Origin: Rhyzopertha dominica
Lineage: Eukaryota > Arthropoda > Insecta > Coleoptera > Bostrichidae
Length of the DNA: 64,000 bases
Direction: 5' to 3'
Assembly (NCBI GenBank): GCA_025024175.1
Contig: QCXZ01000003.1
Span: 18,558,392 to 18,622,391, forward strand
In this document: positions 11,420 to 25,500 of the stretch, piece by piece
Numbering within the stretch: the first letter of the stretch is position 1
How the letters are laid out: each line of letters begins with the position of its first letter
Program-made: the position numbers and the translations under genes
Notes under the pieces: generated by a model
Told to the model about the DNA's origin: nothing
The model's database searches: none
Seen by the model: only the letters and a program-made list of their open reading frames with translations

Positions 11420-14400
11420 ATGATGTCCTTAGAGCAAACAGCATGTGAAGGTATGATTGTTTTGAAACAGCGGATGTGTTTCGTAACCTATAAAATAGAT
11501 ATCATTGCAGACTTAAAGGCCTTTGAAAGAAGATTAACTGAAGTTATAGCATGTCTACAACCATCAACAACGCGATGGAGAAGTAATTAAGACAATGTCT
11601 AATCAGCATAATATAATACTCTGATTTTCTTATTTTCAGTTGTTCTGCTTGTAGTTTCAGCTTGTGTTGCTGCTGGAGCAGGACAGTGGTTGATGGATCC
11701 TCTGACCAGAGTAGTACCACTTTCTCAGTCACTATCTAATCATCCTTTCTTTATCTTAGCTACTTTTATGTTAAGTAAGTAATATTAGCATAAAACTATT
11801 ACTTTTTTTAATTGATTGCTACAGAGATGGGTCATTATTGAGTTTACACCATTCGGTTGGGACATTTGAACTACGCATAGGAGAGGAATATGCGACACAA
11901 CGCAACATACAAAGAACACCACGTGTAGTAAAATAGTTCCAAATCTAAACGCACATTTTTCAAAAAGTGGTAATTTTGGCAATCTAGAATGGCTTATTCT
12001 CCATAATTACCCACAGATTTGTATGAATTTATCTTTACTGTCTAGCCACCTGTGGATATTGTGAATTAGCATTTCACGATTCATGAATTTACATTCGCAA
12101 AGGTACTGTTTCGTCAAACAATACTCACTAATTCTTAACTGTATGTATATGGAGAGTGGTGTGTGATGATCACTGTGTGCCTGTTGCCATTATTAAATTA
12201 GTTATATGATAGCTATTCAAGACTTTTCTTTTGATTGCTTGACCTACTGCATTTTTTAATGTGTTGTAATATTCTGCATTTCCAATTTACCCACACTGAG
12301 AAAATTATGCTGTGCAAGTGCAAAAACAGATTAATTTTTCCAGCTAACTAAACACACAGAACGCCTTTGCGACACCATTCCACACTCAAAAATTTAACTC
12401 GAGTCTAAGTACACTGAGACGTCTGAATTCATTTTCTCAGCTCTTCCTTGTCGTAAGCATGCAAATGGACACTCTAGTGCTGTTTTTAAGTATCTGGGAA
12501 AAAAAAAGGATCACATTGAATAAGAAAACTTATGTTATGTTAATTAATATTAATTGCTGTTGGCCAGATTGGGGGACATGTTTCCATGACAAGCCATTTA
12601 GGAAACATTAGAATTGTCCGGAGATTCAAGGTAGTAAAACTGACTGCTCTCTCGAACTAACCAAGCAGCCTTTGCTAAGATTAGAAGTTATATGAATTTT
12701 GTAATTTTCGAGGTAATTTTATTAGTTAGCTATAAAGAAAAGATGGAAAAGTCAGGTCAGCCTCGCATAGCCCTTGTAATAAAATAATAATAGGAATTCA
12801 ACATTCTTTTTTTCTAAATATGTTGCTAGCTTATTTTATAATCTTTATTTTAAGCAATTTTTGATTTTTTCATTAATTAAGTAACTTGTGTTTCCAAAGT
12901 TACACATTAACACATATAGAGTCACATTAGTTTTCGTAGTGCAGTACGTGATGAAAAAGAGATAATAGAAAATTATTATAGCTTTAGAGCTTGTCCAGAA
13001 GAGAAACATTAAATATTTCAGGGGTTGATTCATTAGATTTGCATGAATTTTATTATATAAGTGTTACTTCGCTTTAAGATCAAAGCTTGATTAAAAAAAA
13101 TAAGTATTTTCACATTTATTTTTGGAATACAAATTTCGCTAAGTTTAAATCCACTTTATTTCCTTCCTTGAAATTAATAAAATGACTCAAAGCAAGCAGT
13201 CTTAACTTAAAAATGAAAATCAACTCAAATAAAAAAATTAGAATAGGACAATCAAAATTACAAGAAGCGTTAAGAATTGTCCTATTTTGTCCATTTAAAT
13301 TTTTATATCTTAAATTTCTAAATAGTTTAATTTTGATGATTTATTACAAAAATGTCAATTTTTCAAATTGCTTAAGTGGAAGTACGTTTAAATGATTCGC
13401 TAATGTAGACAATGGCTGTATTTTTTTTATACTTATTAAATTGATTTAGAAGTTTAATGCCTCTGATTAGAAACCATTTTCCTGTTCGTCCGTTATAAAC
13501 AGAATTACAGTCATTACAAGACAAGCTGTGTACGCCTGAATGATTTAAATTGCAACTGGACTGGACAAAACTGGAACAGAAAACAAATTTTTGTGTTGGT
13601 AGTTTGAAAGTTGTTTTTCATTTTCAGTCAGCATAGCATTGCTTGATTAGATTCATTTTATTAATTTGACGACATAATTGCTTACATTTGTGTTTGGTAC
13701 TGACGATGGCTTATTATCTAAAAGCGCTTCAGCTAATAATAAAATACAGTAGAATTAAACTTAGTAAGCTTTGTTTTCCAAGAAATAATTCTAGAAATCC
13801 ATGTTGAGTAATCAATGCATATTACCTACTTTTAAAATTCTATTTAGTGTATTTGCATCAAAAATTAATATTGTTTTCTAAAAGAGTAGAATTTCGCTGA
13901 AAACAGTCTCTTGTAATTGTGTAATTAGATGAGGTGATTAAACTTTCTTCCATGTTCTCTGTGCAACAAGATATAATGGTAGGTCTCATCATATGACATG
14001 TATTGACAAAAAAGCATCTGAAAATATATGTAGACTGAAGTGTGTATATAAATTATTTGAGTAACCTTTTTAACTTACACAGTTAGAAACAGTATGTACC
14101 TATCAAACTTATTTTGTCATTCATTGCTTGCCTCCCATTCCTCAAATGTACATCCTGCCTACAAAAATATTCCTTAGGCAAATATAAAAACCATATTTAC
14201 ATAATCTGGTACAATCTCTGTAGTAGTGACGGATGCATAATAGGGAAGGTCAGCTGACGAAAGCTAGCTCATGGCTTGCAGATGTGGTCTGCTGTGTTAG
14301 GCAAGGACAGCCAACTAATTGGGTATTATCACTTTTTTTTGAAAATTACATAAAATGAATCTTGAAGTGCATATATATTGTACGCCATGTTAAAAAACAC

Positions 14401-16611
14401 AAAAAACATATTTTTAGGTAGAGAATTTCACGTCTGAAATTAATGGTGTAGTATCATTCTTGTATTGAAAAAGCTTTTGTGTAGTGTTTATTGAAAGGAC
14501 AGTGTAAGAGATCGCACCAAAAAGTGATTTGTGTAGTTTTACAAGCATCTATTATGTATGGAAAACAAAACAAGTGTTGTTTTGTACATGGTTATAAAAG
14601 TACTTCAGTCAGTACAGCTAACAAAATCTTTGTAACCGTTCCTCGAGATTATCAACGTATGAAAAAGTTGTTTAAGGCCCTTAGACGTGATATGCCGAAA
14701 TCACAAACTTTGTTTTTCTGTTGTAAAGATCATCTTAATTCTTACTGTAAGTTTTATTATTCTTTTTGGGGTTATAAGTGTTTACCATTCAGTTTCCATT
14801 TTGTTATAGCTTAAAGAGGATGTGAAAAATTATATGCGTTTTAAATTGACAGGGGGAAATGTTATAACAAAAAACGACGTTGTTCCTCATATATTCAATT
14901 GTTAGCCAGACCGGAAACGAGCCACAAGAGCCCCGAAAATAAATGGCAATTTATATTTATTCTGACCTCTAAAATAAATGTCAAGTTTAGGGTACATTTT
15001 TGATTCTTACATTTTTATGTTTACAAATAGTATGTTTCCAACAACCCACTGCGATCAAATTATCAATGCTCCCTTAATTTGATAAAAAGTTCACTTATGC
15101 TATTGCTTTGTTGCTTTTACGTTCCTCATCTCCGCCGTGTTGAACTGCTTGTCGCTGTACATAAATATAACATAAGTATTTCACTTTTTCTTGGCGTATT
15201 TTAATTCGTTTGTCACAAAATGAACGCAAACAACAAACTGATAAATTGACGGGCTGAGGCTGACGCGTGACGCTCTGACCCCAGATGTAAACAAGCGGCC
15301 ATTTACAAGACACCTGATGTCACGGCCAATATGTTCGCGTTTTGGCGGTCCCTTTAAATATTCACATTTTGAATATTAAAAATACACCTTACGATCCATT
15401 TTTTCGATTTTATAAGCTGTCACAGCTCTTTTGTGGATTAGATGCTACCTATTAATATGCAATTTAATAAAATATAAATACATGGCAAAGATACAGTTTT
15501 CTGCTTTTGTGTTTGTGTGAGATTCAAACATTTAATACTTAATTTAAAGGTTTTCTTTAACCTGTAATGCCCTCCTCATTAGAAGTAACCAGTACTGCAA
15601 TCGATGTTGATGTTTCCAACAGTTACTTAAATTTTTATATATAACATTGTATTTTTCGGAGATCTTTGTTACTTTTTTTCTTAAAATAATGAAATGATTT
15701 GGCATTATTGCACAATATACAAAATCTAACACTAAAACACTAACACAGTGCAGTTTTTATGTCTTAAGTGCTTAAAAAATCAATTGTTTTAATAATGTGT
15801 TCTGCTGAGGTTGTTAGTACTTTTACTAATATTTAAGGCTTATCATATGGAACACTGGTCGAAATAAATTATTATAAATGTTTGTCCTGACTTTCCTGTT
15901 CATAAATAAATAAACGTAGAAGTGACGTGCAAGGTATTTTAAATGGATGCTACAACATAAACAATTGTGCACTATTAAACTATGAAGAATATACTAACGG
16001 GACATTCAGGTTTTAAATTGTTGTCGAAAATTACAGTTGATATACAACGACAAATTACAACTGACATGTTACCAAATAAGTGTATATGATTCTTCACACA
16101 TTATGTAATCTTCCTCAGAATGCTGTTCACATAAAACATTAATGTCTCGCTGTTTATCTACAAGGACACGCCATCCCATTCTATAATTAATTAATTAATT
16201 TTTGAGTCCTTGAAGGATCTAACTCTTCATAGACACTACTGCTTGACTGCGAAATGGACTACATTTTGAACATCTTTTGTGATGAGCTTATGTGTTTTTT
16301 GTGTTTGTCACCTACTGACCTGTTCGGAACAGGCTGTTCCAAAGTATGTGCACTTGAACTTGGCATAGACCATTGGTACACCTCTCCTATAATGCATCCG
16401 TCCTAGTAATCTATAAAATATTGTACTGAGAACAAACACTAACATAGATAATTTTGTTGCAGTTATAATATTCTTACTTGGTGTACATAAGCGTGTTATT
16501 GCTGCTTCAATAATAACTGCCAGGACAAGAGAAGTTCTCTGTGATTTCAACATGTCATGTGATGATACGGGAAAGTTAATTCTAAAACCAAGGCCAACNA
16601 ATATTACGTGA
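11420..16611 (+). CDS. CNEP1R1: Nuclear envelope phosphatase-regulatory subunit 1 (TMEM188), complete, 4 exons
   Basis: Partner of the CTDNEP1/Dullard phosphatase at the nuclear envelope and ER; the complex dephosphorylates lipin and so limits membrane lipid synthesis (known for the family). Exons: 11420-11450, 11511-11582, 11640-11774, 16463-16611; every junction is GT-AG and phases agree, giving 128 aa (human protein 125 aa). Visible family blocks: SLEQ near the start, [10 protein letters not shown] and [10 protein letters not shown], a first membrane segment ([14 protein letters not shown]), WLMDP, LSNHPFF leading into a second membrane segment, [12 protein letters not shown], and a C-terminal [16 protein letters not shown]. 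Two adjacent ATGs open the frame; the second is equally possible. One N falls three codons before the stop. Intron 3 is 4.7 kb and holds a broken THAP-type gene. The protein family call is secure. Confidence 0.95.
11775..14490. other. CNEP1R1 intron 3, left part
   Basis: No recognisable gene or complete mobile element. Short minus-strand frames around 11785-11980 and 12845-13033 have no family resemblance and look like chance. Confidence 0.4.
14551..14935 (+). pseudogene. THAP-domain protein N-terminus, broken
   Basis: A frame starting [10 protein letters not shown] at 14551 continues [28 protein letters not shown] and, after about 60 bp, [17 protein letters not shown] and VVPHIFNC, then a stop directly before PDRKRA. 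Order and content match the N-terminal THAP zinc finger of insect transposase-derived proteins. A THAP finger needs C-x(2-4)-C then C-x2-H; the CCKDH pair is present but the second cysteine position reads tyrosine. The gap from 14748 looks like an intron (GTAAG...TTATAG), though phases do not join cleanly. An in-frame TAG replaces an expected glutamine before PDRKR. It lies inside CNEP1R1 intron 3. Probably the remnant of a DNA transposon. Confidence 0.7.
14940..16462. other. CNEP1R1 intron 3, right part
   Basis: Contains a GC-richer patch around 15220-15350 with a minus-strand 72-codon frame of no known family. No other structure supported. Confidence 0.35.
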
Positions 16612-19585
16612 CATCTACGTTGTATTGTTAGTGCACTTTGCAGTTTGCTGCTTTTATGCATTTTTGATGATTGTTAACTCACAATTGTATGTATATATTG
16701 TATGTAATAAGAGAATGTTCCATGGACCGATTGTCTTTTTAATATAAAACTTACCCACCACTCACACAAAACTGCGAGTAAACAGTAAGAGATAAACAAA
16801 ACTAATGTTAGTGTCGTTTCCTTGTGTTCGACATAGTTCATGGTGTAAAGAGATCTTGGCTAACTTGATTCTTTTCAGTATATAGGTAGGGCTACGAGAT
16901 TTTAGAATTTCAAAAGAGGGAGGTGGTAATCGGGTCCTCCATGTTATCTTCATTAATTCGAAATATGAAACTTCATAAAAAATTTAAAAAATTATTTTTT
17001 AGTTTTTGTATGTGATGTACATATATTAAAGCAAAAAAAAAGAGAAAAATTATAAATTCTATGTCATCAGATTCTGCAGTCTTCCATCACTTCTTACTAC
17101 AACTTACCCAGCACTCACTATGTCATTGAGGTATGAGGTTGTAACAGGGCCTGAAATCGAAAGAGCAAGGACGAAATATAGATATATTTGATACTGAATT
17201 GGACTTCGATGCAATGAGATGTTTCAATTAAAATCGGGAGTTTGATGACCTAGTTTAACAGGCGGGATGGTTGTTAAGAAATCAAGAGCCTCCTGCCCAA
17301 AAATTGGGATGTCTAGCAGCCCCTATATACAGGGAGTTTTTCAAACTTACCAATTTCTGTTGATATACTATTATAATAGGTATCAAAAAATGTTTAAATG
17401 TTTTTTTTTGAGTAGCATAAAATATTATTTTTATCTTAAATTGACATCTGAGATGTAACACATAATTGTTTATATTTTTAAGGAACACTAAATTCTCGCT
17501 TTTACCAATAAAAATGCAACGCAGCCTATATGTTAGAAAAAGTTTTTTTTTTGCATTAAATTTTATGTATTTTTTACAGATGTGTAATAATAATAGTCGT
17601 ATATTATAATCACAAGAAAACGTTTTATTGTTATTGAAAAAGAAACCAAATAAATGTTTCATTTCAATTTCAATCAAATATATTTGGCTGACAGTTTTTG
17701 GGGAGTCTTGGCAACAAATAACTATCAATGCTTGTTCAGTGTTCACAGTCGTGTGGTTTCTTTTCTCTATTTTAAGCTAAAATCAACTCTCTCTTTAAAA
17801 TCTAAACCAATCAAATACCTCAATTTAAGGTGGTGTCATGGTTACTGGGTAGATTTTAGCCAACATCAATTTTAACAAAGAAAAAGGAAACCGGCCTATT
17901 GTGTTTATGTACAGGTATATTTGTTTCTTATTATAAAATAACATTAAAATATGATGAATGAATGTTTGTAACCGAAGTAGCAGTATAAGTGGAAAGATCT
18001 TGTGTTATGGCAATTTCAGCCGTCAGCAAATCATTAGGTATGACCAAAAAAGAATTTTTAACTAAAAAATCTAGGGAAATTGGTNATACTAGTTTATTAC
18101 AGAAAGGTTTTTCTTCACAAATAATTAACAAGTGCTCGAATTTAAAAGACAAACATCAATAATTTCTTAATGGTACAATATAGAAAGCCGTTTCAACTGT
18201 TAGGTTTTTGGTAAAACTTTTAAATAAGTTTAAATCAAGGTTCTTTACATCGCTTAGTATGTATGTTATTTAATACAGTAATAATCGGTGCTGTTTCTAG
18301 TACGGAATAACCTTAGAAAAAGTGCTTTTAGCAAATCTTGATACCTAGCTTGGTAAGTATGATATAAAAATTGAATTTCCGTATGTTTTGATGGGTGAAT
18401 AAAAAGGCAGTGTAGAGTGTAAATATGTATATAAATAAGAATCCTGACACACTTCCTCTGAACCTTAAAGACTTTATCAGCATGTACTGAATGGNCTCNA
18501 TGTAAGTATCGTACAAGAAATCACATCATAAATTTGCTAAAAAGTTGTAAATACAATAATTTTGAAATTAATGATAAATAGATTTAATTCTATAATTTAT
18601 AATAACTGGACTAACTCACATAATATTATTATGTCTTATGAAATTTTTCATATGTTCAAGTAGGTTTATTATTACTAAGCATGTTTTCTTTATTTTGTAT
18701 GATATGTTTTTATTATTAATTATATTATTCTGGAATAAAAATTAGTTCAAATTCTTTTTGTCTTGATTTCTTCAACCCTGAATAAACAATAAAGATGTGC
18801 AATTTGGTATACTACTTATACGAATACCTCCACTAAGGATTAAGGGTGAGGATGGGAGGATGCCGAACAAACGATTCGGAAGCGTCTCTATTTTGCTGGT
18901 GAATAAAAGCTTTAACAGATTGCCGTTAGGTGGCGCCCCGTATAAAATGTGTAAGTTGAGCACAATTTTCATTTCGTTATAAAATTACAAATCCCAACCA
19001 TAAGTATAACATAATCGGTATAATAATAATGTTTATCGTAATACAATTTAAAAAAGCCATGTACTACTCCACATTTATTTGTTTGTTTGCTCTAAGCGAC
19101 CTTAAATTTCTCCAAATCGAATGGTAAACAACGATTTTAGCAAAACTCAATCTATGACAAGCTCAAAAACACAAGGTAAATGATACTTTTAAAACATTAC
19201 TTAATTTAAAAAATTGAGCAACTAACCCTATCCGTGTTGTAACTATTCAGAGCATATTGAAAGTTTATATAACATATTCCTATATCACTGCATGATCATT
19301 ATTATGTTTCACTCTGAATAAGATGATAAAAAAGAGCAAAAAATGTTACAGTTGTAAATTGCCGCCATCTACGGTGACATTTGAAACTTTTATAATCCTC
19401 TTTTTAAAATAAGGCCATTTTTGTAGCATGACAAATGGCAAATAAATTTAGGGAAATGATTTTTTTTCTATCTGGCAACGCTGCATAGATCATATTCAAG
19501 CAATGTTTTTTGTTGTGCATGTTATTCGTCAAACTACTTAACCCAACTTTATAGTTGTTGATTAATAATAATAGTGTACTTAATA
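16612..19585. other. Intergenic region between CNEP1R1 and SNX14
   Basis: Holds the presumed CNEP1R1 3' UTR and SNX14 upstream region. A block at 17761-17820 (TTTTAAGCTAAAATCAACT followed by TAAAATCTAAAC) is repeated at 20257-20312 inside SNX14 intron 2, so it belongs to a dispersed repeat. A GC-richer patch at 18820-18950 has no recognised content. Long AT-rich frames at 17282-17746 (minus) look spurious. Confidence 0.4.
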
Positions 19586-22500
19586 ATGTTATGCACTAAA
19601 ATACGAACTATAATAACCAGTGCCAAAAACGAACGACCTGTGAGAATTTCTGCATTAATTGTATTTGGTATTGCAACACTTTTAGCTGTATCTTTTAGGT
19701 TAGTATCTATATTACACTTATTAAGTGTTTGGGATAATATATTAATTTGCAACTTTTCAGCATTCTAGCGTCTTTGTATGTTATTACTAGCTATATTCTT
19801 GGCTTTTGTGTCAGCTGGTCTGCAATTACTTATAAACAGAAAGTGTCGTTTGGTCTACAACGACTTGCTAGTTACTGTCGTGGACGAAATAAAATACAAA
19901 CAGTACCAGTTACTTGTGGAATTTGTAACAATTTAGCATGTCAAAGGCATCCCTTTGAACCAAATATTACCCCCTGGAAAAATATTTATATTGACAGTAA
20001 TCTTAATGATGCTATAGAACATGTAAGTAACATACATCTTTTACTGGGTGGTCAACAAACAGTCTACAGTAGGTAACTTTTTTATTTGACATCGTAGGGT
20101 AGTGATTTAAAGGGGAAAGTTTTTAAGTTTTTGGGAAGAATTTTGTGGTGTTTACAAAAAAAAACAATTGAATATCAACTGATCGAGATAGTAACTACAA
20201 CATTGTTATTTACAAAGATAACGTTATTATTTAAAGTCGTAGGGCCAGTTTATTTTCTCTGTTTTAAGCTAAAATCAACTNTAATTAAAATCTAAACTAA
20301 TCACATACTTATACGAGGGTGAATGCTTTCAGCGTCCATAATATAAGATAATATTTTGTCGGATAGATCGCTGCCTCTTGAAAACACTGACAAAAAGTTA
20401 ATAGTATGACGTTTCGATTACACCTGTAATCTTTGTCAAAGACGAAGAACCTCAAAATTTGCCTGACACAAGTTCAAACAAAATTTTGTAATAAAATAAA
20501 ATAAAAAAGTTTAACTATGCATAGCTATATTTTGAATAAAACACCAAAAGTGGGGGACCTAGATTTTGGTTTTTGGTATTTTGGTTCACAACTCTTCTCA
20601 GTGAAATCAGTACAGCTAATTGCCGCATAGCGGCGCAGGTAGAACCATTTACATTATATCACTGAAAGTTATGCTACCGTTATAACACTCCTCAGCGTTT
20701 CAAGTTTCAGATATTCCAAAATTCATATGCTTGCTACCCTTACAAGTTTACTGCGCTCCGGTTGGTTGGCCAGGTTCCAGTTTCATTTATTTGTTGGCTC
20801 GCAATGATAAGGTTTAACAAAGGTGAATAATCATCACGACTGACAAGCAGACGGGAAATATAACTTTTTTTAGTGAAAGTAAGTTTTTATATTTACTTAA
20901 CTATCCATAAGCATTTTAGAATCGTTCTAAAGTAAAATCCGGCTATATTATTTAATAACATTACATGACTTTAAGAAAACAAATTATTTTTTGCTAAAAA
21001 TGAGCAATATTGCAGATTGCAAAATAAAATTACTACAAATAAGTTAGTGTGCAGGTAATTTAGACATAAGTAAAAATATCAAACAGTGGTGAGGATATTT
21101 TAAATTTGATCCAAACTGAATATAGCAGAAATATTGATATATAATTATATAATATAATTATTATTAGTATTAGTTTGGAAACATTTTTTTTCTCTGAAAA
21201 GGTTAACTTTAGACAAATTTGCAGAGAGGCAAAAATTATATACTTAAAGCGCCTTTACTGCATATATTGTATTCCTTTACATTGATGTCTAGCATATAAT
21301 ATAAAAGCAAACCAACTCTTTAAACTACAGTAGTATACAGTGATCTGCCAATTTTTAAGTATTAGGCATTTGCTTACGGAAAATATGCCACAATTCCTAC
21401 AGTATATATTTTCACGTTTTTGCATTAAAAATTAAAACTGCATACTTAATTATAAGCATTTGGAACAATTATAAGCAAACTAGTAAACCGAAGACTGCAC
21501 TTTTTCGGGAGGGATCTGTTACGACTGCCCTCAGTTTACAATGAGATTGAGTGATACAAAAATAGTACCATTTGTTCATTTGTAGTAATTTGAGCGGCGT
21601 AAGAAGCCTAAGCGCATTGGGATCTGTTATTACGTGGTTGTTTTGCGAAACTCGATGCAGTACACCTTATAGTAAGAACACTTCTTACTTCTCTGTATTT
21701 GTGAAGGATGACTCACCTATACCTACTTTCCGGTATTAAAACTTTTATGGCCCTACGGCGGTGCAAGCGGACGAACCGATAACATGTTTCTCGGCAAAAT
21801 TTTTGTTCCGGCGCTTGCCCCAAATTATTTCACCTATTGCGAGAACTATTAATCAGAAAAATCGTAACCGCGCGACTTTGAGATTAAAAACTAAAAGTTT
21901 GATAATTCAGAGAACTATTCAGAAATAAAGCTAAAAAGGAAAAATAGTTCAATATCACTTGCACATAAACACAATCAACATTCGTATTTTTAATATTGAT
22001 GCACAAACGAGAATTTGAGTTATATAGGTAAGGCATCTGAGTTTCTAAAACTATACCTATACCTACAAATAGATGCACTGTTCCAGAAATTCTCATAATC
22101 AAAAATCAATTAATTATTTCATTTTGAAGTTTTTTATTAATATAATTCCATACCATCTTACAATATTTAAATCAATTTTATTCATACTGCCACATTTGAA
22201 AATAGTATAAAATTACTTATAACAGAACTTTTACCATTACACGTAAAAGTCAATAATAGCAATTATTGTGAAGAACAACAAGCACTTTTGCTTTTTAACA
22301 TACTTCAGATCGTCTCTCTTAACTAATTTTCTCGTGATAGGCGAACTAAACCCGGGTAAACGCTAGAACAAAAATTTTACCGGGAAACTTGTTATCTATC
22401 GCGCCGTCCGTTTGCATACTGGAGGGCCATAAAAGTCTTAATACAAGGAAGTATAGCTAAGTAGTCCATCGTAAATACAGAGGAGTGACAATGCAATATT

Positions 22501-25500
22501 GTTCTTACCTGCATCGAGTTTCGCAGAACAACCAGGTAATAACAGACCCCAATGTGCTTAAGCTTACTTACGCGCCTCAAATCTTATTGCAAGATTACCT
22601 GAATGTTGATACAGTTTCAAATTACTACATACGATTTTTGTATCACTCAATCTCACTATAAATTAGATCGCTCCAGAAAAGGTGCAATCTTCACTTACTA
22701 GTTTGTTACTGTTCCAAATGATTATCATTAAGAATGCACTTTTATTTTTTAATGCAAAAACGTGAAAATATATACTGTAGGAAATGTGGCATATTTTCCG
22801 TAAGCAAATGCCTAATACTTAAAAATTGGCAGATCACTGTATACTACTGTAGTTTAAAGAGTTGGTTTGCTTTTATATTATATGCTAGACATCAATGTAA
22901 AGGAATACAATATATGCAGTAAAGGCGCTTTAAGTATATAATTTTTGCCTCTCTGCAAATTTGTCTAAAGTTAACCTTTTCAGAGAAAAAGAATGTTTCC
23001 AAACTAATACTAATAATAATTATATTATATAATTATATATCAATATTTCTGCTATATTCAGTTTGGATCAAATTNAAAATATCCTCACCACTGTTTGATA
23101 TTTTTACTTATGTCTAAATTCAGGTTGTTAAATAAATGTTAAGTATGATTTTAGAAAAAATAATAATAAAGTAAATGTGACATATTTTCGGTAAGCACAA
23201 TGCATATTATTTAAAAATTGGTAGACCATTTTATACTACTGTAGTTTAAATAGCAGGTTTGCGTTTATATTGAATCAATCAAGCCGTCTAAACCATATCA
23301 AATTTGAATAAATAGTACTGTATGAGGATGACAGTGCTAGACATCAACTTAAAAGAATACAATATCTGCTGTAACTGATTACAACAAACATAAATTTTTA
23401 TTGCCTATCTAATTCCAAACTCTGGTAAGTTACTGCCCTTCAGAATTGAACAAAACAATATTTTTTTTATTAACTACGTAAAAAATTAACATATGTTAGT
23501 GAATTTTTACAGTTGATTATGACTTATTTATAAATATTATTCATAAAAGATTTGACACATTTCGTGAACCGGAAGTTGTTTCTTTTGCTTCTGGGGTACA
23601 CTATTGTAATAACCACATCTAATTTACTTTATTGTAAAGGCGCTTCAAGTATATAATTTTTGCATCTCTGCAAATTTGTCTAAAGTTAACCGTTTGTGAG
23701 AAAAAATCTTTTCCAAACTAATACTAATAATAATAAGATTATTTTACTTATATTCACGTTATATATCAATGTCTTTGTTATATTCAGTTTGGACCACATT
23801 TAATATATCCTCACCACTGCTTGATATTTTCATTAAAATCTAAATTGCCCGAGTACTTATTTGTAGAAATTTCATTTTGCAACTTGTAATATTGCAATGT
23901 CTTTGCCCCGTTTTCTTTTGCAGAAAAACAATTTGTGTTTTAAAAGTCAGCTAATGTTATTAAATAATATATCCCGATTTTAGTTTAGAAAGTTTCCAAA
24001 ATGTTCATGGATAGTTCAGTAAATATGAAAGTAAACACAAACTTACTGTTACTAAAAAAATAAGTCGTATTTTCCCCTGTCTGCTTGTCAGTCATGATAA
24101 TAATTATTCACCTTTACTAAACTTCATCATTGGAAGCCAACAAATAAATTAAACTTGAACCTGGCCAACCAAGCGGAGCAGAGTAAACTAGTAAGGGTAG
24201 CAAGCAAGCAAGCATATGAATTTTCGAATAATATCTGAAACTTGAAACGCCGAGGAGTGTTATAACGGTAGCATACCTTCCACTGATATAACGTAAATAG
24301 CTCTACCTGCACTATTATGCGGCAACTAGCTGTATTGGTTTTACTCGGAAGGGTTGTGATCCAAAATACCCCGTCCGATATGCCGCCCGGCTAGGTCGTC
24401 TTATTTTCTATGTCCGCCGGTGTACATCTGATCTAATCTACTAGTATATTAAACTGTCTTATGTAATATAAAGGTCCGAATTTTATGACTTTATATATGA
24501 AATCATTTTTAGCATAATATTTTGTATATTATTTCAAAAATAACTGATGCACAAAAACTGTTTGTTTTGTTGTAGTTATACAACAGAATCATTGATACTT
24601 TCATACATTCCTGGTATTCTGCCATAACAGTAGATCCATCTTTTCCAAATGAACTACGCTACTGCTTGAGGTATGCTACTGCGTCGCTTCTAAACAGGAT
24701 AATAAAGCTGGATGTGGGGAACATCATTGGTAACAAATTGGTTCCTTGTATTGTAAAACATGTGGATGACTTTATGTACATGCAGCAGTTTGCCAATCAA
24801 CGAAATACAAGGATGAACTCCATTGCCGTCGAATACTTGGGCAATCTGTTTGCACATTGCTGTTACAAACCGAAAAAATGAACTGAACTACTTAAAAAAT
24901 CTGACCGAATCCCTCCTGCCACATACTTTACCTGCAGATTATTTGAAATGTAAAAATTATTTTGTGTTAATTCGAGAAATATTTGCTGGTTGGGTACTTT
25001 TACCCCTTATGGATATCCTTGCTGATCCCAACATTATTAATTATCTGGTAATATATTGCGCAACACGCAAACCATCAGAGACAATCCATTCCCAGGAAGA
25101 TTGCGTTAAAGTACAATTGCTGTATAATTTTTCTAATAAAGTTCAACATAAGTCCTCATTTGCAACAGACTTAAAGAGTGTACGTAAAAGTACGGATCTG
25201 CTGTACTGTTTTATGCAATTTTTGAAGAGGCAAAGATCTGTTCACCTCTTACAATTCTGTTTAGATGTTGGTAAGCTGTGAGTCAATTTACTATGCCATT
25301 GTTTACAGTGTGTGTTTAATTTTAGATGAGTTTAATAACAAATTGTTAACTCCTGATCTTTCAAAACAACAGCTGGAAAATTTGCATAATGAAGCAACTA
25401 AATTATACAAAGAATATTTTCTTAGTGAAACCCCAAATTTTATAGGATGTTCACAAGAAATTGTTGATAATTACAAGGAAATGCTGACAGCCGGTGTGTA

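Noticed and set aside
11363..11590. Single 75-codon frame read straight through the first CNEP1R1 intron
   Set aside because: The conserved SLEQ and [11 protein letters not shown] blocks are separated by intron sequence with good GT-AG ends, so splicing explains it better.
15095..15313. 72-codon minus-strand frame in a GC-richer patch
   Set aside because: No domain or family resemblance; base composition alone does not support a gene.
16308..16661. 117-codon minus-strand frame
   Set aside because: It is antisense to CNEP1R1 exon 4, whose plus-strand product is clearly conserved.
17282..17746. 154-codon minus-strand open frame
   Set aside because: Composition is dominated by AT-rich codons (Lys, Asn, Ile, Phe), there is no family resemblance, and it overlaps two plus-strand frames of equal quality. 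Likely chance.
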